The notes: generated by a model from the letters alone, not told the origin. Shown: positions 26,441 to 37,088, counted from the stretch's first letter. The stretch is 64,000 nt of DNA from Nocardioides currus (GCF_003057875.1 NZ_PYXZ01000002.1:620254-684253); one strand, 5' to 3'. Numbers and translations are program-made.

Positions 26441-27733
26441 ATGAGCGACCTCGGCACCGGCTGGACCCCCACGGCCGCCGCGGCCCGCGCCAGCGTGGTC
26501 GCGGCCGCCGGGTTGGTCGCGGGCGCGCTGACCGGCTCTCCGGTGCTGGTGGTGCTGGCCGCGCCGTTCCTGGTCCCCGCCCTGATGGGCCTCCTCGGGC
26601 GCCCCACCTCGCGGCCACGGGCGACGGCCACGCTGGGCGCCACCCGGCTGCACGAGGGCCAGGGCTCGGCCTCGACGCTGCACGTCGCCGACGACGACGG
26701 GATCGAGCAGGTGACCCGGGTGATGGCGCGAGCGGCGTACGTCGCGATGCACCCCGCCTCCGGAGCCGTGGGCGTGCTCTGGCGCGACGGGGGCGGCGCG
26801 ATCGACCTCGGGCCGCGCCGGTGGGGCCGGCGGGCCGTCGGCGACGAGCAGGTCGCCATGACCAGCGCCTGGTGCGGCTACCGCCACGGCCCGGTGCGGC
26901 TGCCCGCCCAGCAGCTGACGGTGTGGCCCCAGGCAGCGGCGTACGACTCGACGGCCGAGGCGCCGCAGCCCGACGGCCTCGTCGGCGCCCACCGCTCACG
27001 TCGGATCGGCAGCGGCACGGAGTTCGCCGGGATCCGGCCGTTCGCGCCGGGCGACCGGCTGCGCCGGATCAGCTGGCCGGTCTCGCTGCGCACCCGCGAG
27101 CTCCAGGTCGTCACCACCCGGGCCGAGCAGGACGCGTCGGTGCTGGTCGTCGTCGACGCGCTCCGCGACATCGGCGTCTCCGGCGGCGTCGACGGGCGCG
27201 CCAGCAGCCTCGACCTGACCGTGCGCGCCGCCTCAGCGCTCGCCGACCATCACGTCCGGCGCGGCGACCGCGTCGGGATGCGCGTCCTCGGGCCGGGGGA
27301 GGCGCGGGTGCCGTTCGGCAGCGGACCTCGCCACCTGCACCGGATCACGGGCACGCTGGCGCGGGTCGTGCCCGAGACCGGGACGCTGCACGACGCGCCG
27401 CTCGAGCTGGGCGTCACCGGTGGCTGCGTGGTCTACGTCCTGTCCACGATGCTGCACGCGCCGGTCGTCACGGCGTGCGCGACGCTCTCCGCGCGCGGCG
27501 TCCCGGTCGTCGTGATCGACACGCTGGGCGAGCGCAGCAGCGCCGAGATGGGCGGCGCGACCTCGCCGACCGGGCTCGCGTGGCGGATGCGGATGATCGA
27601 GCGCGCCACCCTGCTCCAGCAGCTGGCGGCGCTCGGCTGCCCGATCGTCACCTGGCGCGGCGCCGGCACCGTCGACGAGGTGCTGCGCCAGCTCAGTCGT
27701 CGCGGCCAGGTGCCGCAGGTGCGCAGCCGATGA
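26441..27733 (+). CDS. DUF58 domain protein
   Basis: A 430-residue protein with two N-terminal hydrophobic helices (about 15-50). The DUF58 signature appears as FAGIRPFAPGDRLRRISWPV, followed by a VWA-like strand (SVLVVVDAL). Proteins of this family are functional partners of MoxR ATPases in stress, envelope or metal-cofactor processes. The downstream gene overlaps its stop by ATGA. Confidence 0.87.
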   Translation: MSDLGTGWTPTAAAARASVVAAAGLVAGALTGSPVLVVLAAPFLVPALMGLLGRPTSRPRATATLGATRLHEGQGSASTLHVADDDGIEQVTRVMARAAYVAMHPASGAVGVLWRDGGGAIDLGPRRWGRRAVGDEQVAMTSAWCGYRHGPVRLPAQQLTVWPQAAAYDSTAEAPQPDGLVGAHRSRRIGSGTEFAGIRPFAPGDRLRRISWPVSLRTRELQVVTTRAEQDASVLVVVDALRDIGVSGGVDGRASSLDLTVRAASALADHHVRRGDRVGMRVLGPGEARVPFGSGPRHLHRITGTLARVVPETGTLHDAPLELGVTGGCVVYVLSTMLHAPVVTACATLSARGVPVVVIDTLGERSSAEMGGATSPTGLAWRMRMIERATLLQQLAALGCPIVTWRGAGTVDEVLRQLSRRGQVPQVRSR

Positions 27734-28242
27734 CGGCCTGGCGGACCTGGAGCCGCAGCCAGGTGGTGTGCCGGGTGCTCGTCGCCCTGCTGCCGGTGCT
27801 GGCGCTGTTCACGGCCGACGTGCGCCCCAACGCCGTGGTCCTCCTGGTGACCGTGGTCCTGTCGGTGCTCTGGGCGTGCTTCCCCGAGCTCGCGGCCGGT
27901 CAGATCGCCCTGCTGGTCGTGATGGCGTGGTGGGCGCTCTCCGTGCCCGACCCCCTGCAGCCCGGCGTGCTCGCGTCCGCCCTGGCGCTGGTCTCCGCCC
28001 ACGTGTCCGCCGTGCTGGCGGCGTACGGACCTGCGCGCCTCCAGCTCGACCCGCGGCTGGTGACGATGTGGGTACGCCGCACGCTGCTGTCCTTCGTCGC
28101 CGCCCCGGTGGCCTACGCCGCCGTGGTCGTGCTCGACGACCCGGACCGGGTGATGTGGCCGCTGGCCGTCGGTGTGCTGGCGGTGCTCGTGGTCGTGGTC
28201 GGGATGCGCTTTCGAGACCCGTCCGGCACGTCGTCGGTCTGA
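27730..28242 (+). CDS. Integral membrane protein of the MoxR operon
   Basis: A 170-residue protein with about five to six hydrophobic helices and very short loops; no family is recognised. It starts in the stop of the DUF58 gene, so it is translationally coupled and probably a membrane partner of the system. Confidence 0.75.
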   Translation: MTAWRTWSRSQVVCRVLVALLPVLALFTADVRPNAVVLLVTVVLSVLWACFPELAAGQIALLVVMAWWALSVPDPLQPGVLASALALVSAHVSAVLAAYGPARLQLDPRLVTMWVRRTLLSFVAAPVAYAAVVVLDDPDRVMWPLAVGVLAVLVVVVGMRFRDPSGTSSV

Positions 28243-28256
28243 GGGAGGATGGGTCC

Positions 28257-28922
28257 ATGTTCTTCGCCGTGGTGCAGACCGTCGTCCCCCCGGTCGCCCG
28301 CGCGGTCTGGCGTCCCGAGGTCGTCGGCGTCGAGAACGTCCCGCGCACCGGCGGGGTGATCCTGGCCAGCAACCACCTCAGCTTCGTGGACAGCGTGGTG
28401 ATCCCGGTGGTGGTGCCGCGCAAGGTGGTGTTCCTGGCCAAGAAGGACTACTTCGAGGGCACCGGGGTGCGCGGCACGCTGCAGCGGGCGTGGTTCGAGG
28501 GGCTCGGGATGCTGCCGGTGGACCGTGACGACACCAAGGCGGCGATGGCCAGCCTGGACACCGCGCTGGAGGTGCTCGGTCGGGGAGAGGCGTTCGGGAT
28601 CTACCCCGAGGGCACCCGCTCCCGCGACGGCCGGCTCTACCGCGGCCGCACGGGTGTCGCCCACCTGGCGCTCAGCGCCGGCGTCCCCATCGTCCCGGTC
28701 GGCCTGCGCGGCACCCAGGAACTGCAGCCGGTGGGGGCGACGCTGCCGAGGCTGGCTCCGGTGAGCGTCGCGTTCGGCGCCCCGATCTCGCCGGCCGGCT
28801 ACGACGGGGTGCCGCTCGGGCGGGCCCGGCGCGAGCTGACCGACACGGTGATGGCGGCGATCGCCGCGCTCACCGGCCAGGAGGAGGCCGGGGACTACAA
28901 CAATCGAGCCCCGGACGCGTGA
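28257..28922 (+). CDS. 1-acyl-sn-glycerol-3-phosphate acyltransferase (PlsC-like)
   Basis: A 221-residue acyltransferase. The HX4D motif is NHLSFVD (His40, Asp45), and the later YPEGTRS binds the phosphate of the acceptor. The family adds the second acyl chain to lysophosphatidic acid in phospholipid synthesis. The ATG follows a GAGGGAGG ribosome site, 14 bp after the operon above. Confidence 0.88.
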   Translation: MFFAVVQTVVPPVARAVWRPEVVGVENVPRTGGVILASNHLSFVDSVVIPVVVPRKVVFLAKKDYFEGTGVRGTLQRAWFEGLGMLPVDRDDTKAAMASLDTALEVLGRGEAFGIYPEGTRSRDGRLYRGRTGVAHLALSAGVPIVPVGLRGTQELQPVGATLPRLAPVSVAFGAPISPAGYDGVPLGRARRELTDTVMAAIAALTGQEEAGDYNNRAPDA

Positions 28923-28964
28923 GGCGCCGAGCCCGATGTCGGTGACGTCTGTTTGAGTGCAGCC

Positions 28965-31900
28965 ATGGCCGCCACGACCGCACCGAGCACCCGCTACCAC
29001 CTGGTGCGGGCGAGCGGCGGCGTCACCGTCCCGCCCACCCTCGACGAGCACCAGCAGGCCGTCGTCGACCACCCCGGCGGGCCGTTGCTCGTGCTGGCCG
29101 GCCCCGGCACCGGCAAGACGACCACGATGGTCGAGGCGATCGCCGAGCTCGTCGAGCGACGCGGCGTCCACCCCGACCAGGTGCTGGCGCTGACCTTCTC
29201 GCGCAAGGCCGCGGAGCAGCTGCGTGACCGGGTGATCGCCCGGGTCGGGCGCACGACGTCGTCCGCGACCTGCTCGACGTTCCACTCCTTCGCCTACCAG
29301 CTGATCCGGGCCCACAGCCCGCTCGAGCTGTACGACGCCCCGCTGCGACTGCTGTCCGCGCCCGAGTCCGACGTGGTGCTGCGCGAGCTGCTCAGCGACA
29401 ACCCCGAGGCGGTGGTCTGGCCCGAGGCGCTGGGCCGGGCGCTCGGCACCCGGGGGTTCACCAAGGAGGTGCACGCCGTCCTGTCGCGGGCCCGGGAGAA
29501 GGGCCTCGACCCGACGGGGCTGGAGGCGCTCGGACGGACCCACGGGCTGCCCGAGTTCGTGGCCGCCGGGCAGTTCCTCGAGCAGTACCTCACGATCCTC
29601 GACAACCTCGGCGCGACCGACCACCCCGACCTGATCCGCCGCGCCGTCATCATCGCCGAGGCCCACCGCGACGAGCTCCGCGCGCGCTTCAGCCACGTCT
29701 TCGTCGACGAGTACCAGGACACCGACCCCGGTCAGGTCTCCCTGCTCCGGGCGCTCGCCGGCGACGGCCGCAATCTCACGGTCGTCGGCGACCCGCACCA
29801 GTCGATCTATGGCTTCCGTGGCGCCGACGTGCACGGCATCCTCGACTTCCCCGACCAGTTCCCGACGACCGCCGGCGAGCGGGCGCCGGTGCAGGTGCTG
29901 CGCCGCACCCGCCGGTTCGGCCCACGCCTGCTCGTGGCCGCGGGCCGCATCGCCGGGCGGCTGCCGCTGACCGGCAGCATCGGGGCCGAGGCACGCGACG
30001 CGTTCCTCACACCCGAGGCCGTGCCCGGGCCCCACGGCGAGGGACGGGTCGAGGTGCACACCTTCGACACCGATCGGGCCGAGTCCGAGCACCTCGCCGA
30101 CCTGCTGCGCCGGGCGCACCTGGAGGACGGCATCGACTGGTCCGAGATGGCGGTGCTGGTCCGGTCGGGACGTGCGTCCATCCCGCCACTGCGCCGAGCC
30201 CTGGTCGCGGCGGGTGTGCCCGTCGAGGTGGCGTCCGACGACGTGCCGCTGGTGCGCGACCCGGCGGTCCTGCCGCTGCTCGACGGACTGCGCGCCGTGG
30301 TCAACCTCGACAACACCGACCCCGACTCGCCCGACTTCCTCGACCCCGGGCGCATCGAGGCCCTGCTCCTCTCCCCGCTCGGCGGGCTCGACGCCGGCGA
30401 CCTGCGAGCCCTGGTGCGTCGGCTGCGCGCCCGTGACAAGGAGGGCGCCGCGCCCCGCACCAGCCGTGAGCTGCTGCGGCTGGCGGTCGTCGAGGACGGG
30501 TTCCTGGGCGACCTCGAGGGCCCCGAGGTGGAGCGGTGCCGGGCGCTGGCGACCCTCCTGCGATCCGCTGCCGCGCTGCTCGAGCGGCGCGCCAGCGTCG
30601 AGGAGGTCCTCTGGCACCTCTGGGACGGCACCGGCTGGCCCGAGCGGCTCCGCCGCCAGGTCGACCAGGGCGGCGCCGGGGCGCGACGCGCCCACAAGGA
30701 CCTCGACTCGATCGTCGCCCTGTTCGAGGTGACCGCCCGCGCGGTCGAGCACCGCGACCACGTCGGCGTCGCCGACTTCTTCGCCAACCTCGTCGCGCAG
30801 CAGATCCCCGGCGACACCCTCGCCGAGCGCGGCGTGCGCGGCTCCGCGGTGCGACTGCTCACCGCCCACCGGTCCAAGGGTCTCGAGTGGGAGCTGGTCG
30901 TGGTGGCGCACGTGCAGCAGGAGGGCTGGCCCGACCTGCGACGCCGCTCGAGCCTGCTCGGGGCCGACCGCATCGGCCTCGACCCGTCGGGCGCGCCCGA
31001 CCTGGTCCCGCCGGTCACCTCGCGGGCACTGCTGATGGAGGAGCGACGACTCTTCTACGTCGCCTGCACCCGCGCCCGGCGGCGGCTCGTCGTGACGGCC
31101 GTGAAGTCCACCGAGGACGACGGTGAGCAGCCGTCCCGGTTCCTCGCCGAGCTCGAGCTGACACCCATCCACCGCGACGGCCGACCGCCCCGCCCCCTCT
31201 CCCTCGGGGGCCTGGTCGCCGAGCTCCGCCGCACCGTGGCCGACCCTGCGACGTCGCCGGCGCTGCGGGAGGCCGCCGCCCGCCGGCTCGCCGCACTGGC
31301 CGGCGAGGAGGTGGCCGGGCGGCCCCTCGTGCCGCAGGCCGACCCGGGGTCATGGTGGGGCACCCGCGCCGCGTCGCGGTCCGTCCAGCCCGTCCGCGAC
31401 GCCGACCGGCCCGTCCCTGTGTCGGCGAGCATGCTCGAGTCGTTGCTGACGTGCCCCGCGCAGTGGTTCTTCTCCCGCGAGGCCGGTGGCGTGTCGGCGG
31501 CCCACCAGGCGGTCAACCTCGGCCAGATCGTGCACGCCCTCGCCGAGCGGGTCGCCACCGGCGAGCTGACCGCCGACGTCGACGTGCTGATGGCCGAGGT
31601 CGACGCCGTGTGGGGTCGCCTCGCGTTCCGCACGCCGTGGTCGCGCAAGCGCGAGCACGACCGCATCCGCAAGGCCCTCGCACGCTTCGTCCAGTGGCAC
31701 GAGGCCAACCCGCGCGAGCTCGTCGGCACCGAGTCGCGCTTCCGGAGCGTGGTCGAGGTGGACGGCCAGGAGGTCACCCTCAACGGCACCGCCGACCGGC
31801 TCGAGCTGACGGCCGACGGCGAGGTCGTCGTGGTCGACTTCAAGACCAACCGCACCGCCCCGTCCGCGCCGGCCGTCAAGGCCAACCTCCAGCTCGCGCT

Positions 31901-32201
31901 CTACCAGCTGGCCGTCGACTCCGGTGCCCTCGACGAGGTCGTCGGCCGCTCCGTCGGCTCCGGCGGCGCCGAGCTCGTGCAGCTCGGCCTGAACGACGAC
32001 ACGACCGTCGCCAAGGTGCAGGCGCAGGAGGCGCACGCCGACGACGGCGCGGAGCGGGAGGTGCTGCGAGCCGGTCTCGCCCGCGCGGCGACGCTCGTGC
32101 GCGAGGAGACCTTCCCGGCCGTGCCCGGCGCCCACTGCCGCGACTGCACGTTCGTCCCGATCTGCCCGGCCAAGGGCGCGGGCTCGGTGACCGTCCAGTG
32201 A
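28965..32201 (+). CDS. adnA: AdnA-like helicase-nuclease subunit
   Basis: A 1078-residue UvrD-family motor fused to a RecB-type nuclease. Walker A is AGPGTGKTT (45-53), motif II DEYQDTD, motif V-like HRSKGLEWELV, and the C-terminal nuclease has VVVDFKTN. Cysteines in TCPAQW and in CRDCTFVPIC near the end resemble a nuclease iron-sulfur site. With AdnB it forms the actinobacterial double-strand-break resection motor. A TTG at 28953 is an alternative start. The next gene overlaps the stop by GTGA. Confidence 0.87.
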   Translation: MAATTAPSTRYHLVRASGGVTVPPTLDEHQQAVVDHPGGPLLVLAGPGTGKTTTMVEAIAELVERRGVHPDQVLALTFSRKAAEQLRDRVIARVGRTTSSATCSTFHSFAYQLIRAHSPLELYDAPLRLLSAPESDVVLRELLSDNPEAVVWPEALGRALGTRGFTKEVHAVLSRAREKGLDPTGLEALGRTHGLPEFVAAGQFLEQYLTILDNLGATDHPDLIRRAVIIAEAHRDELRARFSHVFVDEYQDTDPGQVSLLRALAGDGRNLTVVGDPHQSIYGFRGADVHGILDFPDQFPTTAGERAPVQVLRRTRRFGPRLLVAAGRIAGRLPLTGSIGAEARDAFLTPEAVPGPHGEGRVEVHTFDTDRAESEHLADLLRRAHLEDGIDWSEMAVLVRSGRASIPPLRRALVAAGVPVEVASDDVPLVRDPAVLPLLDGLRAVVNLDNTDPDSPDFLDPGRIEALLLSPLGGLDAGDLRALVRRLRARDKEGAAPRTSRELLRLAVVEDGFLGDLEGPEVERCRALATLLRSAAALLERRASVEEVLWHLWDGTGWPERLRRQVDQGGAGARRAHKDLDSIVALFEVTARAVEHRDHVGVADFFANLVAQQIPGDTLAERGVRGSAVRLLTAHRSKGLEWELVVVAHVQQEGWPDLRRRSSLLGADRIGLDPSGAPDLVPPVTSRALLMEERRLFYVACTRARRRLVVTAVKSTEDDGEQPSRFLAELELTPIHRDGRPPRPLSLGGLVAELRRTVADPATSPALREAAARRLAALAGEEVAGRPLVPQADPGSWWGTRAASRSVQPVRDADRPVPVSASMLESLLTCPAQWFFSREAGGVSAAHQAVNLGQIVHALAERVATGELTADVDVLMAEVDAVWGRLAFRTPWSRKREHDRIRKALARFVQWHEANPRELVGTESRFRSVVEVDGQEVTLNGTADRLELTADGEVVVVDFKTNRTAPSAPAVKANLQLALYQLAVDSGALDEVVGRSVGSGGAELVQLGLNDDTTVAKVQAQEAHADDGAEREVLRAGLARAATLVREETFPAVPGAHCRDCTFVPICPAKGAGSVTVQ

Positions 32202-35200
32202 GCGCCACGACCCCGATCCACCTCGACACCCCGGCCGACCTCCAGGCCCTGATGGGCGGGCACGCACCGAGCCCGGAGCAGTGGGAGGCCATCACCGCGC
32301 CGCTGCGCCCCACCGTCGTCGTGGCGGGCGCCGGCAGCGGCAAGACCACCCTGATGGCCCAGCGCGTGGTCTACCTCGTCGCCACCGGCCGGGTCCGCCC
32401 CGAGGAGGTCCTCGGCCTGACCTTCACCACCAAGGCGGCCGCCGAGCTGCGCAGCCGGGTCGTCACGGCCCTGGGCAGGGCCGGCCTGCTGGACGAGTCC
32501 GTCGTCGCCGACGACGAGGACGTCCTCGAGCCCACGGTCGCGACCTACCACGCCTACGCCGGCAGCCTGCTGACCGACCACGGCCTGCGGATCGGCCACG
32601 AGCCCGACACCCGGGTCGTCTCCGACGCCTCGCGTTACCAGCTCGGCGCCCGCGTCATCGACCGCTTCACCGGTCACGTCGAGCTGCTCTCCGACCACCC
32701 GGCCACGGTGATCCAGAACCTCCTCGCCCTCGACGGGGCGATGAGCGAGCACCTCGTGGCCGCCGACGACGTGGTGCGGGTGGACGGCGAGGCCCGCCGC
32801 GGATTCGAGCTCGCCCGCGCGGAGGAGAGCGCCGGCAAGGCCCGCAAGACCTACCTCGACATGATCGACAAGGCCGTCAACGCCCTCGACCGGCGCGCGG
32901 AGCTGCTCGAGCTGGTCGCCGGCTACCGCCGCCTCAAGGCCGACCTCGGGCTGATGGACTTCGGCGACCAGATCGCCCTCGCCGCGCGGCTCGTCGACCA
33001 GCAGCCCGACGTGGGCGTCGCCGAGCGAGCTCGGTTCAAGGTCGTGCTCCTCGACGAATACCAGGACACCTCCGTCGCCCAGGCCACGATGCTCGCCCGT
33101 CTGTTCTCCGGGCCCGACGCCGCCACGGGCCTCGGCCACCCGGTGATGGCGGTGGGCGACCCCAACCAGGCGATCTACGGCTGGCGCGGTGCGTCGGTGT
33201 CCAACATCCTCAACTTCGCCGAGACGTTCCCGGCCGCCGACGGCGAGCCGGGGCGGCTGCCGCTCACCGTCAACCGGCGCTCCGACCGGCGCATCCTCGA
33301 CGTCGCCAACCGCCTCGCCGAGCCGCTGCTGGCGTCGTACGGCGACAAGGTGGCCCGGCTCCGCGCGCCCGACGGCACCCCCGACGGCGTGGTCGAGACC
33401 CACGTCTTCGAGCGCGCCCTCGACGAGCTCGACTGGCTGGCCGGGGCGGTCCACGCGGTCCACGACGCCGGCACGCCCTGGGCGGAGGTGGGGGTGCTGA
33501 GCCGCGACAACGCGCAGGCCGAGGAGGTCTACGACACCCTCACCGCCGCAGGCATCCCGGTCGAGATCGTCGGTCTCTCGGGCCTGATCCGGCTGCCCGA
33601 GGTGGCCGAGGTGGTCGCCACCCTCTCGCTCCTGCACGACGTCACCGCCAACACGGCGGTGCTGACCCTGCTGGCCGGTCCGCGCTGGGCGATCGGTCCG
33701 CGCGACCTGCGGCTGCTGGCCGAGCGAGCGGCCGCGATCGGCGGCGCCCGCGACCGCAGCGAGGCCGCCACCATCGCCCAGCAGCTGCTGCGGATCGCCG
33801 ACGGGATCGACGTGTCCGAGCTGCCCGCCCTGAGCGACGCGCTGGCCGATCCCGGCGAGGCCGCCTACTCGCCCGAGGCCCGGGAGCGCTTCGCCCTGCT
33901 CGCCGGCGAGCTGCGCCGGCTGCGGGCGCACGTCGGCGACCCCCTGCTCGACGTCGTCCGCCGCGTCATCGACACCACCGGGGTCGACATCGAGCTGGCC
34001 TCGGCGACCGCCCCGGCGGCGGCCGCCCGGCGCGACAACCTCGACCTGTTCGTCAAGGCGGTCGCGGAGTTCCAGTCGGTCGACGGCGACGTCAGCCTCC
34101 CGGCCCTGCTGGCCTACCTCACGGCCGAGGACGACCAGGGCAACGGCCTCGACATCGCGACGCCCACGGCCGCCGACTCCGTCAAGCTCCTCACCGTCCA
34201 CCGTTCCAAGGGACTCGAGTGGTCCTCGGTGTTCTGCGTCGGAGTGGGGGAGAGCCGCTTCCCCAGCGGCCGGTCGCGCACGCTGTGGACCTCGTCGCCC
34301 GCCGTGCTGCCCGCGCCACTGCGCGGGGACCGCGACGACCAGCCGCAGCTGCTGGGCTACGACAAGCCTGCGCTGGAGGCCTACCGCGCCGCCACCCGCG
34401 AGCACGACGCCGAGGAGGAGCTGCGCCTGGGCTACGTCGCCTTCACCCGGGCGGCCCACCACCTCGCCGTCACCTCCTACGTCTGGGGACAGCGCTCGAC
34501 CCCGTTCGGCCCCTCGACCTACCAGCAGGTCGTGCGCGAGCAGCTCGAGGAGTGGGGCGCCCCGGTGGGCGCGTGGCTGGAGAAGCCCGCGGGCAAGCCG
34601 GCCAACCCCAACGACCAGCTCGACCCGTCACGCCCCTGGCCGGTGCCCGGACCGGGCGATGAGGCGCGGCGGCGGCTCGCCGCGGCCGAGCTCGTCCGCG
34701 CCAGCGACCCGACGGCGGCCGACGAGGGCCTCGACCTGGTCGAGTCCGCCCGGGTCGCCGACTGGGACGACGACCTCGCGCAGCTCCTGGCCGAGGCGCG
34801 CGAGTCCCGGGCCACTGACGTGTCGGTGCCGCTCCCGTCCAGCCTGTCCGCCACGGGGCTCGCCCGCCTGCACGACGACCCCGACGCGCTGGCCCGCGAG
34901 CTGGCGCGCCCGATGCCCCGGCCGCCGTCGCCGCAGGCGCGGTTCGGCTCCGACTTCCACGCGTGGGTCGAGGCGCGCTTCGGCCAGCAGGCCCTGATCG
35001 AGCCCGACGACCTGTGGGGCCGGGCCGACGCCGGCATCGACGACGCGGGCGAGCTCGAGGAGGTCGTCGCCAGCTTCGAGTCCGGCCCGTTCGCCGACCG
35101 TGCGCCGTACGCCGTCGAGGCGCCGTTCGCCATCGTGCTCGCCGGCCAGGTCGTGCGCGGCCGGATCGACGCGGTCTACCAGGAGGACGACGGGTCGTTC

Positions 35201-35401
35201 CTGATCGTCGACTGGAAGACGAGCCGGTCGGAGAGCGCCGACCCGCTCCAGCTCGCGGTCTACCGCCTGGCCTGGGCGGAGATCCACGGTGTGCCGGTCG
35301 ACGCGGTGCGAGCCGCGTTCCACTACGTGCGCACCGCTCGCACGGTCGAGCCCGCCGACCTGCCCGGGCGCGACGAGCTGGAGGAGCTGGTCGGGGGATA
35401 G
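32198..35401 (+). CDS. adnB: AdnB-like helicase-nuclease subunit
   Basis: A 1067-residue partner of AdnA with a complete superfamily 1 helicase (GAGSGKTT, DEYQDTS, GDPNQAIYGWRGAS, HRSKGLEWSSV) and a C-terminal RecB-like nuclease (LIVDWKTSRSES). It starts at GTG 32198 inside the adnA stop, ensuring matched expression of the two subunits. The pair replaces or complements RecBCD/AddAB for processing broken DNA ends. Confidence 0.88.
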   Translation: MSATTPIHLDTPADLQALMGGHAPSPEQWEAITAPLRPTVVVAGAGSGKTTLMAQRVVYLVATGRVRPEEVLGLTFTTKAAAELRSRVVTALGRAGLLDESVVADDEDVLEPTVATYHAYAGSLLTDHGLRIGHEPDTRVVSDASRYQLGARVIDRFTGHVELLSDHPATVIQNLLALDGAMSEHLVAADDVVRVDGEARRGFELARAEESAGKARKTYLDMIDKAVNALDRRAELLELVAGYRRLKADLGLMDFGDQIALAARLVDQQPDVGVAERARFKVVLLDEYQDTSVAQATMLARLFSGPDAATGLGHPVMAVGDPNQAIYGWRGASVSNILNFAETFPAADGEPGRLPLTVNRRSDRRILDVANRLAEPLLASYGDKVARLRAPDGTPDGVVETHVFERALDELDWLAGAVHAVHDAGTPWAEVGVLSRDNAQAEEVYDTLTAAGIPVEIVGLSGLIRLPEVAEVVATLSLLHDVTANTAVLTLLAGPRWAIGPRDLRLLAERAAAIGGARDRSEAATIAQQLLRIADGIDVSELPALSDALADPGEAAYSPEARERFALLAGELRRLRAHVGDPLLDVVRRVIDTTGVDIELASATAPAAAARRDNLDLFVKAVAEFQSVDGDVSLPALLAYLTAEDDQGNGLDIATPTAADSVKLLTVHRSKGLEWSSVFCVGVGESRFPSGRSRTLWTSSPAVLPAPLRGDRDDQPQLLGYDKPALEAYRAATREHDAEEELRLGYVAFTRAAHHLAVTSYVWGQRSTPFGPSTYQQVVREQLEEWGAPVGAWLEKPAGKPANPNDQLDPSRPWPVPGPGDEARRRLAAAELVRASDPTAADEGLDLVESARVADWDDDLAQLLAEARESRATDVSVPLPSSLSATGLARLHDDPDALARELARPMPRPPSPQARFGSDFHAWVEARFGQQALIEPDDLWGRADAGIDDAGELEEVVASFESGPFADRAPYAVEAPFAIVLAGQVVRGRIDAVYQEDDGSFLIVDWKTSRSESADPLQLAVYRLAWAEIHGVPVDAVRAAFHYVRTARTVEPADLPGRDELEELVGG

Positions 35402-35408
35402 GCGCCCG

Positions 35409-36125
35409 TCAGTCGGAGTCGGCGAGAGCGGCGGTCAGCGCGATCTCGATCATCGCCCCGAAGGTCTGCTCGCGCTCCGCGGAGGTCGTCTCCTCGCCGG
35501 TGACGATGTGGTCGCTGACGGTGCACACGCACAGCGCCTGGCCGCCGTGCTCGGCGGCGAGCGTGTAGAGCGCGCTCGCCTCCATCTCCACCGCGAGCAC
35601 GCCGTGCTTCACCATCGGCTCCATCAGCTCGGGACGCGGTGAGTAGAACGAGTCGCTCGACATGATCAGCCCGACGTGGGTCGTGACATCGGGCATGGCC
35701 TGCGCGGCGGCGTACGCGCGACTGAGCAGCCCGAAGTCGGCGACCGGTGCGTAGTCGTAGCCGCCGAAGCGGTGGGTGTTCATCGAGGAGTCGGTGCAGG
35801 CCCCGCTGGCCAGGATGACGTCGCGGATCGCGACGTCCTCGGTCAGTGCCCCGCAGGAGCCGACGCGGATGATCGACCGGACGTCGTACTCCCGGAACAG
35901 CTCGTTGACGTAGATCGCGAGCGACGGCTGGCCCATGCCGGAGCCCTGGACCGACACCCGTTGGCCTCGCCAGGTGCCGGTGAAGCCCAGCATCCCGCGC
36001 ACCTCGGTGTAGCACCGCGCGTCCTCGAGGAAGGTCTCCGCGATCCACTTCGCGCGCAGCGGGTCGCCCGGCATCAGCACGACGGGGGCGATGTCTCCGG
36101 CCTGGGCGCCGATATGAGTGCTCAT
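35409..36125 (-). CDS. deoD: Purine nucleoside phosphorylase
   Basis: A 238-residue DeoD-type hexameric phosphorylase, converting purine nucleosides and phosphate to base and ribose 1-phosphate. Visible signatures are [39 protein letters not shown] and the active-site EMEASALY, then [12 protein letters not shown]. It is convergent with adnB (7 bp) and divergent from nudC (18 bp). Confidence 0.93.
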   Translation of the reverse strand: MSTHIGAQAGDIAPVVLMPGDPLRAKWIAETFLEDARCYTEVRGMLGFTGTWRGQRVSVQGSGMGQPSLAIYVNELFREYDVRSIIRVGSCGALTEDVAIRDVILASGACTDSSMNTHRFGGYDYAPVADFGLLSRAYAAAQAMPDVTTHVGLIMSSDSFYSPRPELMEPMVKHGVLAVEMEASALYTLAAEHGGQALCVCTVSDHIVTGEETTSAEREQTFGAMIEIALTAALADSD

Positions 36126-36143
36126 GCTGGCACCCTAGGACCC

Positions 36144-37067
36144 GTGACCCGCGAGCTGCCCCACGTCGCCCTGTCCGCCCACGCGCACGACCGCGAGGGC
36201 ATGCGACGCACGGACGACGAGTGGCTCGCCGAGCGGTGGGCCGACGCCTCGACCCGCGTGCTGGTGCTGGCCGGCACCCGGCTGCGGCCGGTCGACGGCG
36301 CGATCGAGTGGGTCAGTCCGACGGAGGCGCCCGACGGGCGACGGCTGCTGCTCGGTCACGCCGACGACGTGACCCGCTTCGCCGTGATCGCCGAGCCCGG
36401 CGACGTCGCGGGGGAGCCGGAGGAATGGACCGGACTGCGTGCGCTGTTCCCGCAGCTGCTCGCCGGGGACGTGGCCCTCCAGGCCGAGGTGCCGTGGCTC
36501 TTCCACGCGATCGGGCTGGCCGAGTGGCACTGGGTGACCCGCTTCTGCCCGCGCTGCGGCGGCACCCTCGAGTCGACGCACGCCGGGCACGAGCTGACCT
36601 GCACGTCGTGCGGCAAGTCGCAGTTCCCCCGCACCGACCCGGCCGTGATCATGGCCATCACCCGGGGCGAGCCGGGCAGCGACGACGAGCGCATCCTGCT
36701 CGGGCGCAACACGGCCTGGCCCGAGGGACGCTTCTCCACCCTGGCCGGGTTCTGCGAGCCGGGGGAGACGCTGGAGGACGCCGTACGCCGCGAGGTGCTC
36801 GAGGAGACCGGGGTGCGGGTCGGCGAGGTGACCTACTTCGGCAACCAGCCGTGGCCGCTGCCCGCCAGCCTGATGCTCGGGTTCACCGGCCGGGCGCTGA
36901 GCGAGGACATCGAGGTCGACGGCACCGAGGTCGCCGAGGCGCGGTGGTTCAGCCGGGCCGACCTGCGAGGAGAGACCGACGTCGACATCGCCGTGCCCGG
37001 CGGGGTCTCGATCTCGTCGTCGCTGATGGAGAGCTGGGTCGGCCAACCGCTGCGTCGCGGGTGGTGA
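36144..37067 (+). CDS. nudC: NAD(+) diphosphatase / decapping NUDIX hydrolase
   Basis: A 307-residue NudC-type enzyme that cleaves NADH and NAD-capped RNA. A zinc ribbon (CPRCGG with CTSCGK) precedes the NUDIX box (GFCEPGETLEDAVRREVLEE), and the NudC-specific NQPWPLPAS motif follows. The GTG at 36144 is used; only 18 bp separate it from deoD, so the two divergent promoters must be compact. Confidence 0.92.
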   Translation: MTRELPHVALSAHAHDREGMRRTDDEWLAERWADASTRVLVLAGTRLRPVDGAIEWVSPTEAPDGRRLLLGHADDVTRFAVIAEPGDVAGEPEEWTGLRALFPQLLAGDVALQAEVPWLFHAIGLAEWHWVTRFCPRCGGTLESTHAGHELTCTSCGKSQFPRTDPAVIMAITRGEPGSDDERILLGRNTAWPEGRFSTLAGFCEPGETLEDAVRREVLEETGVRVGEVTYFGNQPWPLPASLMLGFTGRALSEDIEVDGTEVAEARWFSRADLRGETDVDIAVPGGVSISSSLMESWVGQPLRRGW

Positions 37068-37088
37068 CGCGGCCGACCCGGGAGAGTG

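Noticed and set aside
28113..31172. About 1,000-codon minus-strand frame opposite plsC and adnA
   Set aside because: A GC-rich antisense shadow; adnA on the other strand has every helicase motif.
31901..34462. Long minus-strand frame opposite adnB
   Set aside because: No motifs, biased composition, and fully covered by adnB.
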